The translations under genes were made by a program, and so were the position numbers. Positions 52,576-61,563 of a stretch of DNA of 64,000 bases are shown here, one piece after another. Under the pieces are notes generated by a model, which searched no databases, was not told where the DNA came from, and was given only the letters and a program-made list of their open reading frames with translations. The DNA lies in NCBI GenBank assembly GCA_019637155.1, contig JAHBWE010000002.1:1-64000 (forward strand), in the 5' to 3' direction. The stretch is from Labilithrix sp. Its GTDB lineage: Bacteria > Myxococcota_A > Polyangia > Polyangiales > Polyangiaceae. Position 1 is the first letter of the stretch. Each line of letters begins with the position of its first letter.

Positions 52576-54357
52576 ATGAGGCACTCCGCGCTCTTCCTGG
52601 TCCCGCTCCTTCTCCTGCCGCTCGCGCACTGCAGCTCGGAGACGGCCGACTCGCCGAAGGCGGCGCCGGCCGCCGACGGCGGCGACGAAGACGTGGCCGA
52701 GAACGACGACGGCGGGCCGAGGCTCGATCCGCTCCCGAGCGGCGCGAAGGTCGACGTCCTCTTCGTCGTCGACAACTCCGCGTCGATGGGCGACAAGCAG
52801 GACCTCATGGCCGCGTCGCTGACGCGCGTGTTCGCCACGTTCGCGTCGGCCGACGTCCACGTCGGCGTCATCTCGTCGTCGCTCCACGATGGTGGCGACG
52901 TGTGCTCGCGCGACAACCCGCGCGCGAACGACCGCGCGCGCCTCCTCAACAAGGACAAGGCGGGCGCCGTCGTCGCCGGCGCGGAGAGCGGCTTCCTCTC
53001 GTTCGGGCCCGGCGGCGCGGTCCCCGACGTCGCGACGCTGCAGCAGCGCGCGGCCGAGATCATCCGCGGCGTGGGCGAGACCGGCTGCGGGCTCGAGGCC
53101 CAGCTCGAGGCGATGTACCGCTTCGTCGCGCACCCGGAGCCGCCGGCCGAGATCCGCCTCGACGATTTCCGGCAGGCCGAGCCGAGCGGCGTCGACTGGG
53201 AGCTCCTCGCGCAGCGGAAGGCGTTCTTCCGCCCCGACTCCGCCGTCGCGATCGTGATGCTGACGGACGAAGAGGACGCCTCGATCGATCCGCTCGCGAT
53301 CGGCGGCTTCGGCTACGCGTTCTCGGCGCGCTCGTTCCCAGGCTCCAGCGTGAACCGCGGGACGTCGGCGCAGGGCACGACCGCGCCGCGCGGGACGTCG
53401 ATCTGCGCCACCGACCCGACGAACGAGGCCTGCATCTCCTGCGGCTTCTCGACGACGTGCGACCCGAACCTCCCGGCCTGCCAGGCGATCCGGAACGATG
53501 CAAACTGCAAGGAGTCGCCGGTCCAGGCGCAGTCGGGCCCCGGCTTCGACGGCTTCTACGGCCCGACCGACGACGACCTGAACGTCCGCATGCACGACAT
53601 GAAGCGGCGCTACGGCGTCGAGCCGCGCTACCCGATCGGCCGCTACGTCGCGGCGCTCTCGGGCCGCAAGCTGCCCGACCTCGCGGCCGAGCACCCGATC
53701 ATCACGGCCGCCGGCAGCGGGCAGCGCGTCATCGGCGAGTACGTCCAGGCGGAGACCTGCTCCAACCCGCTCTTCAGCACGGACCTCCCGCAGAAGGAGG
53801 GCGACGAACGGTGCAGCCTCCCGCCGAGCGGCCGCGATCCGAGGAAGGTCGTCTTCGCGCTCATCGGCGGCGTCCCGTCGACGCTCCTCGGCGCGGCGCC
53901 GGACTGGACTAAGATCCTGGGCCGCGATCCGGGCCGCTACGACACGACCGGGATCGACCCGCACATGCTGCTCTCCGTCACGCCGCGCGCGCCGCTGAGC
54001 GGAGCGGACGCGCCGAAGGGCGACAACGGCGCCGACCCGATCCACGGCCGCGAGTGGACCACGGGGAAGAAGGACTTGCAGTATGCATGCACCTTCGCGC
54101 TGCCGGCGCCGTTCGAGTGCGTCGGCTTCGAGCGCGCCTGCGACTGCGACGCGGAGAGCACGGCGAACCCGCCGCTCTGCAGCGGGACGACGCAGGTCCG
54201 CGCGAAGGCGTACCCCACCGCGCGCGAGCTCTGGCTCGCGAAGGAGCTCGGCGGCCAGGCGGTCGTCGGATCGCTCTGCGACCTCGGCACGACCGGCTCG
54301 TACACCGCGTTCTTCGACGACGTGGCGCGCAAGCTCGGCGGCGCCTTCTCGCAATAG
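52576..54357 (+). CDS. VWA-domain lipoprotein
   Basis: The protein has 593 residues. The lipoprotein signal ends LAHC (lipobox). A short acidic linker leads to a VWA domain (about 58-235) with metal site DNSASMGDK and a late Asp in VIVMLTDEEDAS. The remainder is Cys-rich and Gly/Pro-rich (for example CISCGFSTTC and CVGFERACDCDAES), probably disulfide-bonded. Lipoproteins of this VWA plus Cys-rich type are common in myxobacteria and may act in cell-surface adhesion. Confidence 0.88.
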   Translation: MRHSALFLVPLLLLPLAHCSSETADSPKAAPAADGGDEDVAENDDGGPRLDPLPSGAKVDVLFVVDNSASMGDKQDLMAASLTRVFATFASADVHVGVISSSLHDGGDVCSRDNPRANDRARLLNKDKAGAVVAGAESGFLSFGPGGAVPDVATLQQRAAEIIRGVGETGCGLEAQLEAMYRFVAHPEPPAEIRLDDFRQAEPSGVDWELLAQRKAFFRPDSAVAIVMLTDEEDASIDPLAIGGFGYAFSARSFPGSSVNRGTSAQGTTAPRGTSICATDPTNEACISCGFSTTCDPNLPACQAIRNDANCKESPVQAQSGPGFDGFYGPTDDDLNVRMHDMKRRYGVEPRYPIGRYVAALSGRKLPDLAAEHPIITAAGSGQRVIGEYVQAETCSNPLFSTDLPQKEGDERCSLPPSGRDPRKVVFALIGGVPSTLLGAAPDWTKILGRDPGRYDTTGIDPHMLLSVTPRAPLSGADAPKGDNGADPIHGREWTTGKKDLQYACTFALPAPFECVGFERACDCDAESTANPPLCSGTTQVRAKAYPTARELWLAKELGGQAVVGSLCDLGTTGSYTAFFDDVARKLGGAFSQ

Positions 54358-54383
54358 ACGCGGCGCTCCCGGCGTCGGGCGCG

Positions 54384-54812
54384 CTACTCCTTCGCGACGG
54401 CGGTGCTGCGCAGGGTCGCGGCGCGGAGGCGGTCGTGCATCAGGTCGATGCGGGTGTCGAGGAGCTGGAGGCGGCTCATGACCTCGTCGAGGTTGTCGCT
54501 GTTCGCGTCTTCGATCCGGCCCGTGAGGGCGTCGAGCTCGTCCTCGATCTCGCGCGCCTCCGCGCTCGCGCGCTCGCGGCCGCGCGCGTCGGGGAGCTCC
54601 ACGATCATCGCGCGGTTCTTCGTCATCTGCGCGCGCGCCTCGCCGACGAGCCGGCGCACGACCTTCGGCGTCTCCGGGTTCTCGTCCTGCGAGGGCGCGA
54701 CCACGAGCGGGTTCTCGCTCGGCGGGTCCGGCGCGATCGGCGGCGGTACGGCGTCGTAGCAAGCGGTCCCGAGCGCGGCGAGGGCGATGGATAGGACGAG
54801 AAGGTGACGCAT
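54384..54812 (-). CDS. Small lipoprotein with helical coiled-coil tail
   Basis: The protein has 142 residues. Signal MRHLLVLSIALAALGTAC with lipobox GTAC, then a Pro/Ser linker (to about 45). The rest is charged helix with coiled-coil character (EAREIEDELDALTGRIED, then LLDTRIDLMHDRL). ATG at 54812 is preferred to an upstream Met at 54902, which lacks a signal. It is convergent with the VWA lipoprotein, 26 bp apart. Confidence 0.75.
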   Translation of the reverse strand: MRHLLVLSIALAALGTACYDAVPPPIAPDPPSENPLVVAPSQDENPETPKVVRRLVGEARAQMTKNRAMIVELPDARGRERASAEAREIEDELDALTGRIEDANSDNLDEVMSRLQLLDTRIDLMHDRLRAATLRSTAVAKE

Positions 54813-54874
54813 CGTTCGCTGGATCAACGCGCGACCAGATTCCACCTTACAGCGCGCCGGTGTATGTGCGGGCC

Positions 54875-57337
54875 ATGTCTCCCGCGCTCCCGAAGCAGGC
54901 ACGTGTGGTCGTCATCGGCGGCGGAATCATTGGCTGTTCCGTCGCGTACCACCTCGCCCACATGGGTTGCAAAGACGTCGTGCTGCTCGAGCGCGATCGC
55001 CTCACCTCGGGCACGACGTGGCACGCCGCGGGCCTGATGGTGACCTTCGGCTCGCTCTCCGAGACCCAGACGGAGATGCGGAAGTACACGCAGAAGCTCT
55101 ACGCGCGGCTCGAGGCCGAGACCGGGCTCGCGACCGGCTTCGCCCCCGTCGGCTTCATCGAAGCGGCCGCGGACGAGGACCGCCTCATCGAGTACCGCCG
55201 CGTCGCCGCGTTCAACCGCTACTGCGGGGTCGACGTGCACGAGATCTCGCCGCGCGAGATCAAGGAGCTCTTCCCGCTCGCGAAGGTCGACGACCTCAAG
55301 GCCGGCTTCTACGTGAAGGAGGACGGCAAGGCGAACCCCGTCGACGTGACGATGTCCCTCGCGAAGGGCGCGCGCATGAAGGGCGCGACGATCCTGGAGG
55401 GCGTCGCGGTGACCGGCGTGACCACGAAGCGCGGCCTCTTCGGAGAGGAGGTGACCGGCGTCGACACGACCGCGGGCCACGTCGACTGCGAGGTCGTCGT
55501 CAACTGCGCCGGGATGTGGGCGCGGCAGCTCGGGGCGAAGAACGGCGTCACGATCCCGCTCCAGTCGGCGGAGCACTACTACCTCATCACCGATCGCATC
55601 CCCGGCATCGGCGACTGGCCCGTCCTCGAAGACCCCGCCGCGCACGGCTACTTCCGCGAGGAGGTCGGCGGCCTCATGGTCGGTCTCTTCGAGCCGATCT
55701 GCGCGCCGTGGAAGGTCGAAGGCGTGCCGGAGGACTTCTCCTTCGGAGAGCTCGCCCCCGACTGGGATCGCATGGGCCCCTACGTCGAGCGCGCGATGAG
55801 CCGCGTGCCCGCAACGATGGAGGTCGGCATCCGCAAGTTCTTCTGCGGCCCCGAGAGCTTCACGCCCGACCTCAGCCCGTGCGTCGGCGAGGTGCCCGAG
55901 ATCAAGAATTACTTCGTCGCGGCCGGCCTCAACTCGATCGGCATCCTCACCGGCGGCGGCCTCGGCCGCGTCCTCGCGCACTGGATCCTGAACGGCCGCC
56001 CCGACGTCGACGTCACCGGCTTCGACGTCGCGCGCCTCCAGCCGTACCAGACCACGCCCGAGTATCGCCGCACGCGCACGGTCGAGTCGCTCGGCATGGT
56101 CTACCTCTGTCACTACCCGACGCGATCGATGCAGACTGCACGCGACGCGAAGCGGTCCGCGCTCCACGACCGGCTCGCCGGAGAGGGCGCCTACTTCCGC
56201 GACGTGAGCGGCTGGGAGGGCGCGGACTGGTACGCGGGCGAGGGCGGCGCGCCGAACCCGGGGCCGCTCACGTGGGGCCGCCCGGCGTGGTTCGATCGCT
56301 GGAAGAGCGAGCACGACGCGGCGCGAAACGGCGTCATCGTGATGGACATGTCCTTCATGTCGAAGTTCGCGGTCCGCGGCCGCGACGCCGGCAAGGTGCT
56401 CGACTGGCTCTCCGGCGGCGCGGTCGACGGCGCGCCGGGACGTGTAACCTACACGCAATGGCTCGACGAGGCGGGGAAGCTGCAGGCCGACCTCACCGTG
56501 ACGAAGCTCGGCGACGGCGACTACTTCGTCGTCGCGTCGGACACGGTCCATCGCCACGTCGATTGGTGGATGAACCGGCACATCGGCGACAAACACTGCT
56601 TCGTCGCCGATCAGACCTCGGCCTTCGCGCAGATCAACGTGCAGGGTCCGCGCTCGCGCGAGCTCCTGCAGGCGATCACGCAGCACGACATGTCGAACGA
56701 GGCGTTCGCGTTCCGCGACGCGAAGAAGATCGAGATCGGCTTCGCGCGCGTCCTCTGTCTCCGCATCACGTACCTCGGCGAGCTCGGCTACGAGCTCTAC
56801 GTCCCGACCGAGCAGGCGGTCCACGTCTACGACCGCATCGTGGCGGTGGGCAAGGCGCTCGGTCTCCGCCACGCGGGCCTCAAGGCGCTCGCGAGCCTCC
56901 GGATGGAGAAGGGCTACCGCGACTACGGTCACGACATCGACAACACCGACTCCGTGCTCGAGGCCGGCCTCGGCTTCGCGGTCGACCTCGAGAAGCCGGG
57001 CGGATTCCTCGGCAAGGAGGCCGTCCTCGCGAAGAAGGCGGAGGGCCCGCTGAAGCGCCGCATGGTGCAGGTGCTGCTCACCGATCCGGAGCCGCTCATG
57101 TTCCACGGCGAGCTCGTGCACCGGAGCGGCAAGCCCGTCGGCTACGTGCGCGCAGCGTCGTACGGCCACACCCTCGGCGGCGCAGTCGCCCTCGCGATGA
57201 TCGAGGCCGACGACCCCATCACTCAAAAATGGCTCGACGCCGGCACCTGGGAGGTCGACGTCGCCGGCAAAAAGCACCCCGCCCGCGCATCCATCCGCCC
57301 GCTCTTCGATCCGAGCAACGAGAAAATCAAAGCCTGA
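54875..57337 (+). CDS. FAD-dependent dimethylglycine/sarcosine dehydrogenase-like protein (DAO + GcvT)
   Basis: The protein has 820 residues. N-terminal FAD oxidoreductase (about 1-395): nucleotide motif VVVIGGGIIGCSVAYH, and GTTWHAAGLM, where the His is the covalent flavin attachment position in dimethylglycine and sarcosine dehydrogenases. Residues about 405-820 are the glycine-cleavage T-protein-like folate-binding region and its C-terminal barrel (DYFVVASDTVHRH, ELGYELYVPTEQ, KGYRDYGHDI). It probably oxidises an N-methylated amine, transferring one-carbon units to tetrahydrofolate; the exact substrate is not settled. The ATG at 54875 is preferred over an upstream GTG (54860). Confidence 0.92.
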   Translation: MSPALPKQARVVVIGGGIIGCSVAYHLAHMGCKDVVLLERDRLTSGTTWHAAGLMVTFGSLSETQTEMRKYTQKLYARLEAETGLATGFAPVGFIEAAADEDRLIEYRRVAAFNRYCGVDVHEISPREIKELFPLAKVDDLKAGFYVKEDGKANPVDVTMSLAKGARMKGATILEGVAVTGVTTKRGLFGEEVTGVDTTAGHVDCEVVVNCAGMWARQLGAKNGVTIPLQSAEHYYLITDRIPGIGDWPVLEDPAAHGYFREEVGGLMVGLFEPICAPWKVEGVPEDFSFGELAPDWDRMGPYVERAMSRVPATMEVGIRKFFCGPESFTPDLSPCVGEVPEIKNYFVAAGLNSIGILTGGGLGRVLAHWILNGRPDVDVTGFDVARLQPYQTTPEYRRTRTVESLGMVYLCHYPTRSMQTARDAKRSALHDRLAGEGAYFRDVSGWEGADWYAGEGGAPNPGPLTWGRPAWFDRWKSEHDAARNGVIVMDMSFMSKFAVRGRDAGKVLDWLSGGAVDGAPGRVTYTQWLDEAGKLQADLTVTKLGDGDYFVVASDTVHRHVDWWMNRHIGDKHCFVADQTSAFAQINVQGPRSRELLQAITQHDMSNEAFAFRDAKKIEIGFARVLCLRITYLGELGYELYVPTEQAVHVYDRIVAVGKALGLRHAGLKALASLRMEKGYRDYGHDIDNTDSVLEAGLGFAVDLEKPGGFLGKEAVLAKKAEGPLKRRMVQVLLTDPEPLMFHGELVHRSGKPVGYVRAASYGHTLGGAVALAMIEADDPITQKWLDAGTWEVDVAGKKHPARASIRPLFDPSNEKIKA

Positions 57338-57548
57338 GACGCGCCGCTCCCAGCCCGATCGGCCGCTCGAGCCGGCGCCCGAAAGGCCCTCTGGCGACCC
57401 TCTCGGGTGGTCAGTGGGCGGCGCATGCATGCGGTCCGGAGGGAGCAGCCCGGCCCCTCTCGGGGGGTCTGGGGGCGGCGGAGCGCGCGCGCAACGCGTG
57501 CGAAGCGACCCCCAGCGGGAGAGCTCGAGAGGGCAGAGCCCTCTCGAA
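57338..57548. repeat. Intergenic repeats with terminator-like hairpin
   Basis: This 211-bp gap between convergent genes holds two imperfect direct copies (57398-57423 and 57455-57480, 23 of 26 bases alike, CCCTCTCGGG...GGGCGGCG). At its right end is the palindrome TCGAGAGGGC-AGA-GCCCTCTCGA (57525-57547): a perfect 10-bp stem with 3-nt loop, 1 bp before the stop of the next gene. There is no T-run. It resembles the element at 5632-5650. No gene is supported here. Confidence 0.65.
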
Positions 57549-58490
57549 CTAGAACACCGCGCGCATGCGCGTGAAGTCGAGGCGTACGTTGCCGACCTTC
57601 GTCTCGGTCTTGGGCTGACCGACGAAGAGGCCGACGACGCCGACCGCGACGCCGACGCCGGCGACGATGAAGCCGATCGTCGAGATCGTCGCCTTCGTCT
57701 TCGCGCTGTCGAGGTCGGGCTCGACGTCGCGCCCGCAGCGGGTGCCCTGACAGCGGTCCGCGATGTCGCTCTCGTCGCCGATCGCCATCAGGCCCGTCAC
57801 GGTGCCGACCGCGAGGCCCGCCGCGCCGACGCCGAAGCCGATCCACGACAGCGTCGGGATCGCGAGCTTCTTCTCCGCCGTCGTCGCCGGCGGCGCGGCG
57901 GCGACGTGGTTCTTCTCGATCCGGAGCTCGACGTCCTTCGTCTGGCCTGCGGCGACGGTGATCTCCTCGCGCGCTTCGCCGTCGTCGGTGCGGCCGACGA
58001 CGACGTGTTTGCCCGGGTTCACGCGCGCGGGCGCGTCGAGCGAGGCGAGGGGCGCGTCGTCGATCGTCACCGTGGCCGCCTTGCCCTCGCTCTTCACCGC
58101 GATCTTGAGCTGCGGGATCTGCCTGTCGAGCTCCTTCGCGAGCGCCTCCGCCTTCGCGCGGGCCTCGGTGAAGGGCGCGGGATCGGTCGGGCTCGCGGGG
58201 AGCTTCGCGATCGCGTCGACGGTGGCGCGCGCCTCGACGAGCTGCCCGAGCATCTGCTGCGTGCGCGCGACCTCGTAGCCCGTCGTCGGCACGTGCATGA
58301 TCGCGTCGGCCTGCTTGAAGCTGTCGAGCGCGCCGGCGAGATCGTTCCTGTCGCGGCGGTCGCGCCCCTCCGCCATGAGGTCGCGCGCGTGCTCCTTCTC
58401 CTGCGCGGTCGGCTCCGCGCTCGCGACGGAGGAACAGAGCGAGATGCCTGCGGCGACGAGCGCCGCGACCACGTGCTTAGAAACCGTCAT
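57549..58490 (-). CDS. Secreted TPR/PEGA-like protein with two C-terminal membrane helices
   Basis: The protein has 313 residues. Signal peptide ends at about ASVASAEP (25). TPR-like helices follow (about 30-110: ARDLMAEGRDRRDRNDLAGA), then a beta-rich PEGA-like region (about 128-195: ATVTIDDAPLASLDAPARVN). Two hydrophobic segments (about 210-235 and 265-290) flank a loop with the Cys pair DRCQGTRCG. Same order as the protein at 4690-5664. Its start lies 14 nt inside the upstream kinase gene, so the two are coupled, and the pair may act together at the envelope. Confidence 0.85.
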   Translation of the reverse strand: MTVSKHVVAALVAAGISLCSSVASAEPTAQEKEHARDLMAEGRDRRDRNDLAGALDSFKQADAIMHVPTTGYEVARTQQMLGQLVEARATVDAIAKLPASPTDPAPFTEARAKAEALAKELDRQIPQLKIAVKSEGKAATVTIDDAPLASLDAPARVNPGKHVVVGRTDDGEAREEITVAAGQTKDVELRIEKNHVAAAPPATTAEKKLAIPTLSWIGFGVGAAGLAVGTVTGLMAIGDESDIADRCQGTRCGRDVEPDLDSAKTKATISTIGFIVAGVGVAVGVVGLFVGQPKTETKVGNVRLDFTRMRAVF

Positions 58491-60267
58491 CGATCCTCGG
58501 CTTCTTCTTGCCCGAGCCGGTCGGCGCCGTCACGGGTCGAACGATCGTCGGCGCCGCGACCGCGGGCTTCGCCGACGGCTCGGGCTCATCCTCGGGCTTC
58601 GGAGGCTCGGGGCTCGGCGATGCCGATGCCGATGCCGATGCCGATGGCGGCGGTGATGACGGCAGCGATGCCGACGGCGGCGATGCCGGCGGCGCGAGCG
58701 TGGCGGTCGAAGCGGGCGGCAGCGGCGTCTCGAACTGCGGCTCGAACTCGCGCGTCGTGCGACTGCGGACGCCGAGGCCGACGACGACCGCGAGCACCGT
58801 CGACGCCACCGACACGCCGCCGATCGCGAGCCACGGCACGGCGCGCGCGGGGCGCGTGTTGACCGACGCGCTGATCGACGCGAGCCCGAGCGAGCCGCCG
58901 GGGTGCGTGTTGTCGGCGCCCGTCTCGAGCGCCTCCGGCGACGGCAGCGGCTCGGTCGAGCCCGGCGGGACCACGTTCGCGAACGTCTGCGCGGGATGGC
59001 TCAACGGCGGCGCCGCCACGAAGGACGGAGAGCTCGCCGCCCGGAGCCGCGGGTCCGACGGCGGCGCGCCCGCGAGGATCGGCGTCGACGACGGGTACGC
59101 CGGGAACGCCTGCGGCGTCGGCGGACCGATGCGCGGCTCGCTCGGCGGCGGCATGCGGCCCATCGGCGGCGTGAGCGGCGTGCTCGTCGGGCTGAAGCGC
59201 GGCAGATCGTTCGGATCGATCCGCTGCGTCGACGCGGCGGCGCCCGAGCCCTGCGCCATCGTCGCGGCGGCCGCGCGCTGCTCCGCGGCCTGGAGCGCGC
59301 CCGCGATCGCCTGGCGCCGCCGCTCGGCGAGGTCGCCGAGGTGCTGCTGCACGAACGCCCCCACCTCCTCGATCGACGCGGCGAGGCCGGTCTTCTCGAT
59401 CGCCTGGCGCATCTCGAGCGCGGTCTGGAAGCGCTGGGCCTGGTTGTGCGTGAGCGCGCGGCGGACGACGTCGGCGACCGGCGTGGGGACCGTGATCGGG
59501 AGCGGCGTCGGCGGGCGCCCGCGCTGGAGGAGGTTCAGGAGCGCGAGCTGGTTGTCGGCCTCGAAGGGCGGTCGCCCCGCGACGAGGTGATAGACGACCG
59601 CGCCGACGGCCCACACGTCGGCGCGGCGATCGACGTTCCTCCCGAGCGCTTGCTCGGGCGCCATGTACTGGACCTTGCCTTTGACGTAGCCGGTGTGGGT
59701 CTCCTCCGTGAGGCGGCCCGCGGCCTTCGCGACGCCGAAGTCGATCAGCTTCGACACGCCTTCGGTCGTGATGAGCACGTTCTGGGGCGAGACGTCACGA
59801 TGCACGACGCCGAGCGGCCGCCCGTCGACGCCCTTCAGCTCGTGCGCGGCGTGGAGGCCCGAGCAGACGTCGGCCATGATGCGGAGCGCGACGCCGATCG
59901 GGAAGGGGAGCTGCTTCTTGACGAGCACCTTGCGGAGGCGCGTGAGCGCGTCGCCGTCGACGTACTCCATCACGAGGTAGAGGATGCCCTCCTCCTCGTT
60001 CTCGCCGAGGTCGTGGATGTGCGCGACGTTCGCGTGATCGATGCGCGACGCGATCCGCGCCTCGTCGAGGAACATCGTCTGGAACGCCTCGTCCGACGCG
60101 AACTTCGGGAGGATGGTCTTGATCGCGACGAGCTTCTCGAACCCGTGCTTGCGAAGGAGGCGCGCGACCCAGACGCTCGCCATCCCTCCTTCGCCGATGG
60201 GCCACAAGAGCTCGTAGCCGTCGAGGCGGTGCCCCGGCGCGAGCGGCTGTTCCTTCGCCGAGGCCAT
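58477..60267 (-). CDS. Transmembrane Ser/Thr protein kinase
   Basis: The protein has 596 residues. The kinase domain (about 15-300) has GEGGMASVW, VAIKTIL, the catalytic loop HRDVSPQN, DFGVAKA and VQYMAPEQ. All catalytic residues are present. A Pro/Ala/Ser-rich linker (about 340-470) leads to a membrane helix at about 475-500 (LAIGGVSVASTVLAVVVGLG), then a short periplasmic Pro/Ser/Ala tail with a microsatellite-coded ASAS run. This is the typical myxobacterial transmembrane kinase layout with the kinase in the cytoplasm. It is coupled to the TPR/PEGA-like gene downstream. Confidence 0.95.
   Translation of the reverse strand: MASAKEQPLAPGHRLDGYELLWPIGEGGMASVWVARLLRKHGFEKLVAIKTILPKFASDEAFQTMFLDEARIASRIDHANVAHIHDLGENEEEGILYLVMEYVDGDALTRLRKVLVKKQLPFPIGVALRIMADVCSGLHAAHELKGVDGRPLGVVHRDVSPQNVLITTEGVSKLIDFGVAKAAGRLTEETHTGYVKGKVQYMAPEQALGRNVDRRADVWAVGAVVYHLVAGRPPFEADNQLALLNLLQRGRPPTPLPITVPTPVADVVRRALTHNQAQRFQTALEMRQAIEKTGLAASIEEVGAFVQQHLGDLAERRRQAIAGALQAAEQRAAAATMAQGSGAAASTQRIDPNDLPRFSPTSTPLTPPMGRMPPPSEPRIGPPTPQAFPAYPSSTPILAGAPPSDPRLRAASSPSFVAAPPLSHPAQTFANVVPPGSTEPLPSPEALETGADNTHPGGSLGLASISASVNTRPARAVPWLAIGGVSVASTVLAVVVGLGVRSRTTREFEPQFETPLPPASTATLAPPASPPSASLPSSPPPSASASASASPSPEPPKPEDEPEPSAKPAVAAPTIVRPVTAPTGSGKKKPRIDDGF
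58619..58647 (-). repeat. 6-bp microsatellite coding for Ala-Ser
   Basis: GATGCC is repeated four times, then GATGGC, encoding ASASAS on the minus strand in the tail of the kinase. Copy changes would stay in frame. Confidence 0.8.
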
Positions 60268-60313
60268 CGCCCTGATCTTCGCGCCATTTCGGGCGCATTT
60301 CCAGCTCGCGTCT

Positions 60314-61528
60314 TCATCGTGCGCCCGGACTGACCGCGACGAGCGCCGCGACGACGTCGACGAGCGCGGCGAGCTTCTTGCCCGCGCGGCCCGGGACGAG
60401 GGCGCCGCCGACGAGGACCGCGCCGTCGACGCCGGTCGGGAACGAGCGGAGCGAGTGGACGTTGCCTTGCGTGACCTCGCGCGTGACCTGGCGCAGGTCG
60501 ACGGGGCCCGGCGGGAGGAAGCCGCCGTCGTTCGTGAAGAGCGACGTCTCCCATTTCCCCCACGAGCACACGACGTCGGTGTCGCGCACGAACGCGCGCC
60601 ACCGCGCGTGGAGCTCGGCGTGGGTGCCGCCGGTCGCGAGGAGCGCCTCGTCGAGGCCGGTGTGCTTCGGCGTCCCCGGCGACAGCGCGCGCGTCGGCTT
60701 CACGAGGAACGACATCGTCTCGCCGGTCGAAGGGCGATGCGCCGCCCAGTGGATCAGCTCGTCGGCGAGGCGCGGGTCCTTCGCGCGATCGGCGTACGCC
60801 CACGAGCTCGCCTCGCCGACCGCGATGACGATGTCCTCGTAGCGTCCGTCGAACGCGCGCGGCACGCGCCGGCGTCGCTCGCGCGCGCGGAACTTCGCGT
60901 GGCGCACGCGCGCGCCGCGGATGCGCTCCTGGCACTCGATCTGGTAGTCGATCATCGCGCGGAAGGGCGCGAGGAGCGCGGTGAAGCGCGCGGGGTCCTC
61001 CTCCAGCGCCGAGAGCGTGTGCACGAGCGCCTCGATCGTCGAGACCGACTCGAGGTCGGGCTCCTTGCGGATGCGGTACTCGCTCGGGTTCGGGGGAACG
61101 AACGCGTAGCGCGGCAGCGCGGCGAGGACCGGGTTCGTCTTCACGACCTTGCGCGTCTGCGACCACGTCCCGTCGACGACGACGAGCGTGACCGGCCCCG
61201 GCGGCGGGTGCTTCACGATGTCGATCGCGTCCTCGCCCGGATAGAGCAGGATCGGCGGGCGCTCCGGATCGGAGAGGGCGCGCGCGAGCGAGGCGGAGCG
61301 GCTCCAGTCGACGCCGACGTGGAGCTCGGAGCCCTCGAGGCAGAGGCTCGCCATCCGCGCGGTCCCTATCTTCACGTCGCGTTCGCGCGGATGCTGGAGG
61401 ATGACGAGGCGCGTCCGCGTCTTCAGCGGCACGACGTGCGCGCAGTAGCAGGCCGGCCGCGGCCGCGCGCAGCGCGCGCAGGTGTCGCGGCCGGAGTGGC
61501 TCCGGTTCCGCGCTCGGTTCTCTTCCAC
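60314..61528 (-). CDS. DTW-domain tRNA-uridine aminocarboxypropyltransferase with extra C-terminal region
   Basis: The protein has 404 residues. Residues about 10-215 match the DTW family: zinc-like CARCARPRPACYC, and VVDGTWSQTRKV, the signature DxTW. Family members add the aminocarboxypropyl group from SAM to a tRNA uridine. The C-terminal 170 residues are not part of the standard domain; FDGRYEDIVIAVGEASSWA, then FLVKPTRALSPGTPKHTGLD and VCSWGKWETSLF, look like a possible RNase-H/DEDD-fold relative without a confident active site. A TTG three codons earlier is an alternative start. Confidence 0.8.
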   Translation of the reverse strand: MEENRARNRSHSGRDTCARCARPRPACYCAHVVPLKTRTRLVILQHPRERDVKIGTARMASLCLEGSELHVGVDWSRSASLARALSDPERPPILLYPGEDAIDIVKHPPPGPVTLVVVDGTWSQTRKVVKTNPVLAALPRYAFVPPNPSEYRIRKEPDLESVSTIEALVHTLSALEEDPARFTALLAPFRAMIDYQIECQERIRGARVRHAKFRARERRRRVPRAFDGRYEDIVIAVGEASSWAYADRAKDPRLADELIHWAAHRPSTGETMSFLVKPTRALSPGTPKHTGLDEALLATGGTHAELHARWRAFVRDTDVVCSWGKWETSLFTNDGGFLPPGPVDLRQVTREVTQGNVHSLRSFPTGVDGAVLVGGALVPGRAGKKLAALVDVVAALVAVSPGAR

Positions 61529-61563
61529 ACGGCTCAACGAAGTCGTGGCACGTTAGCACGGAC

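Noticed and set aside
58619..58647. Phase-variable microsatellite
   Set aside because: The 6-bp unit is a multiple of three, so copy changes would not switch the kinase off; it only varies the Ala-Ser tail.
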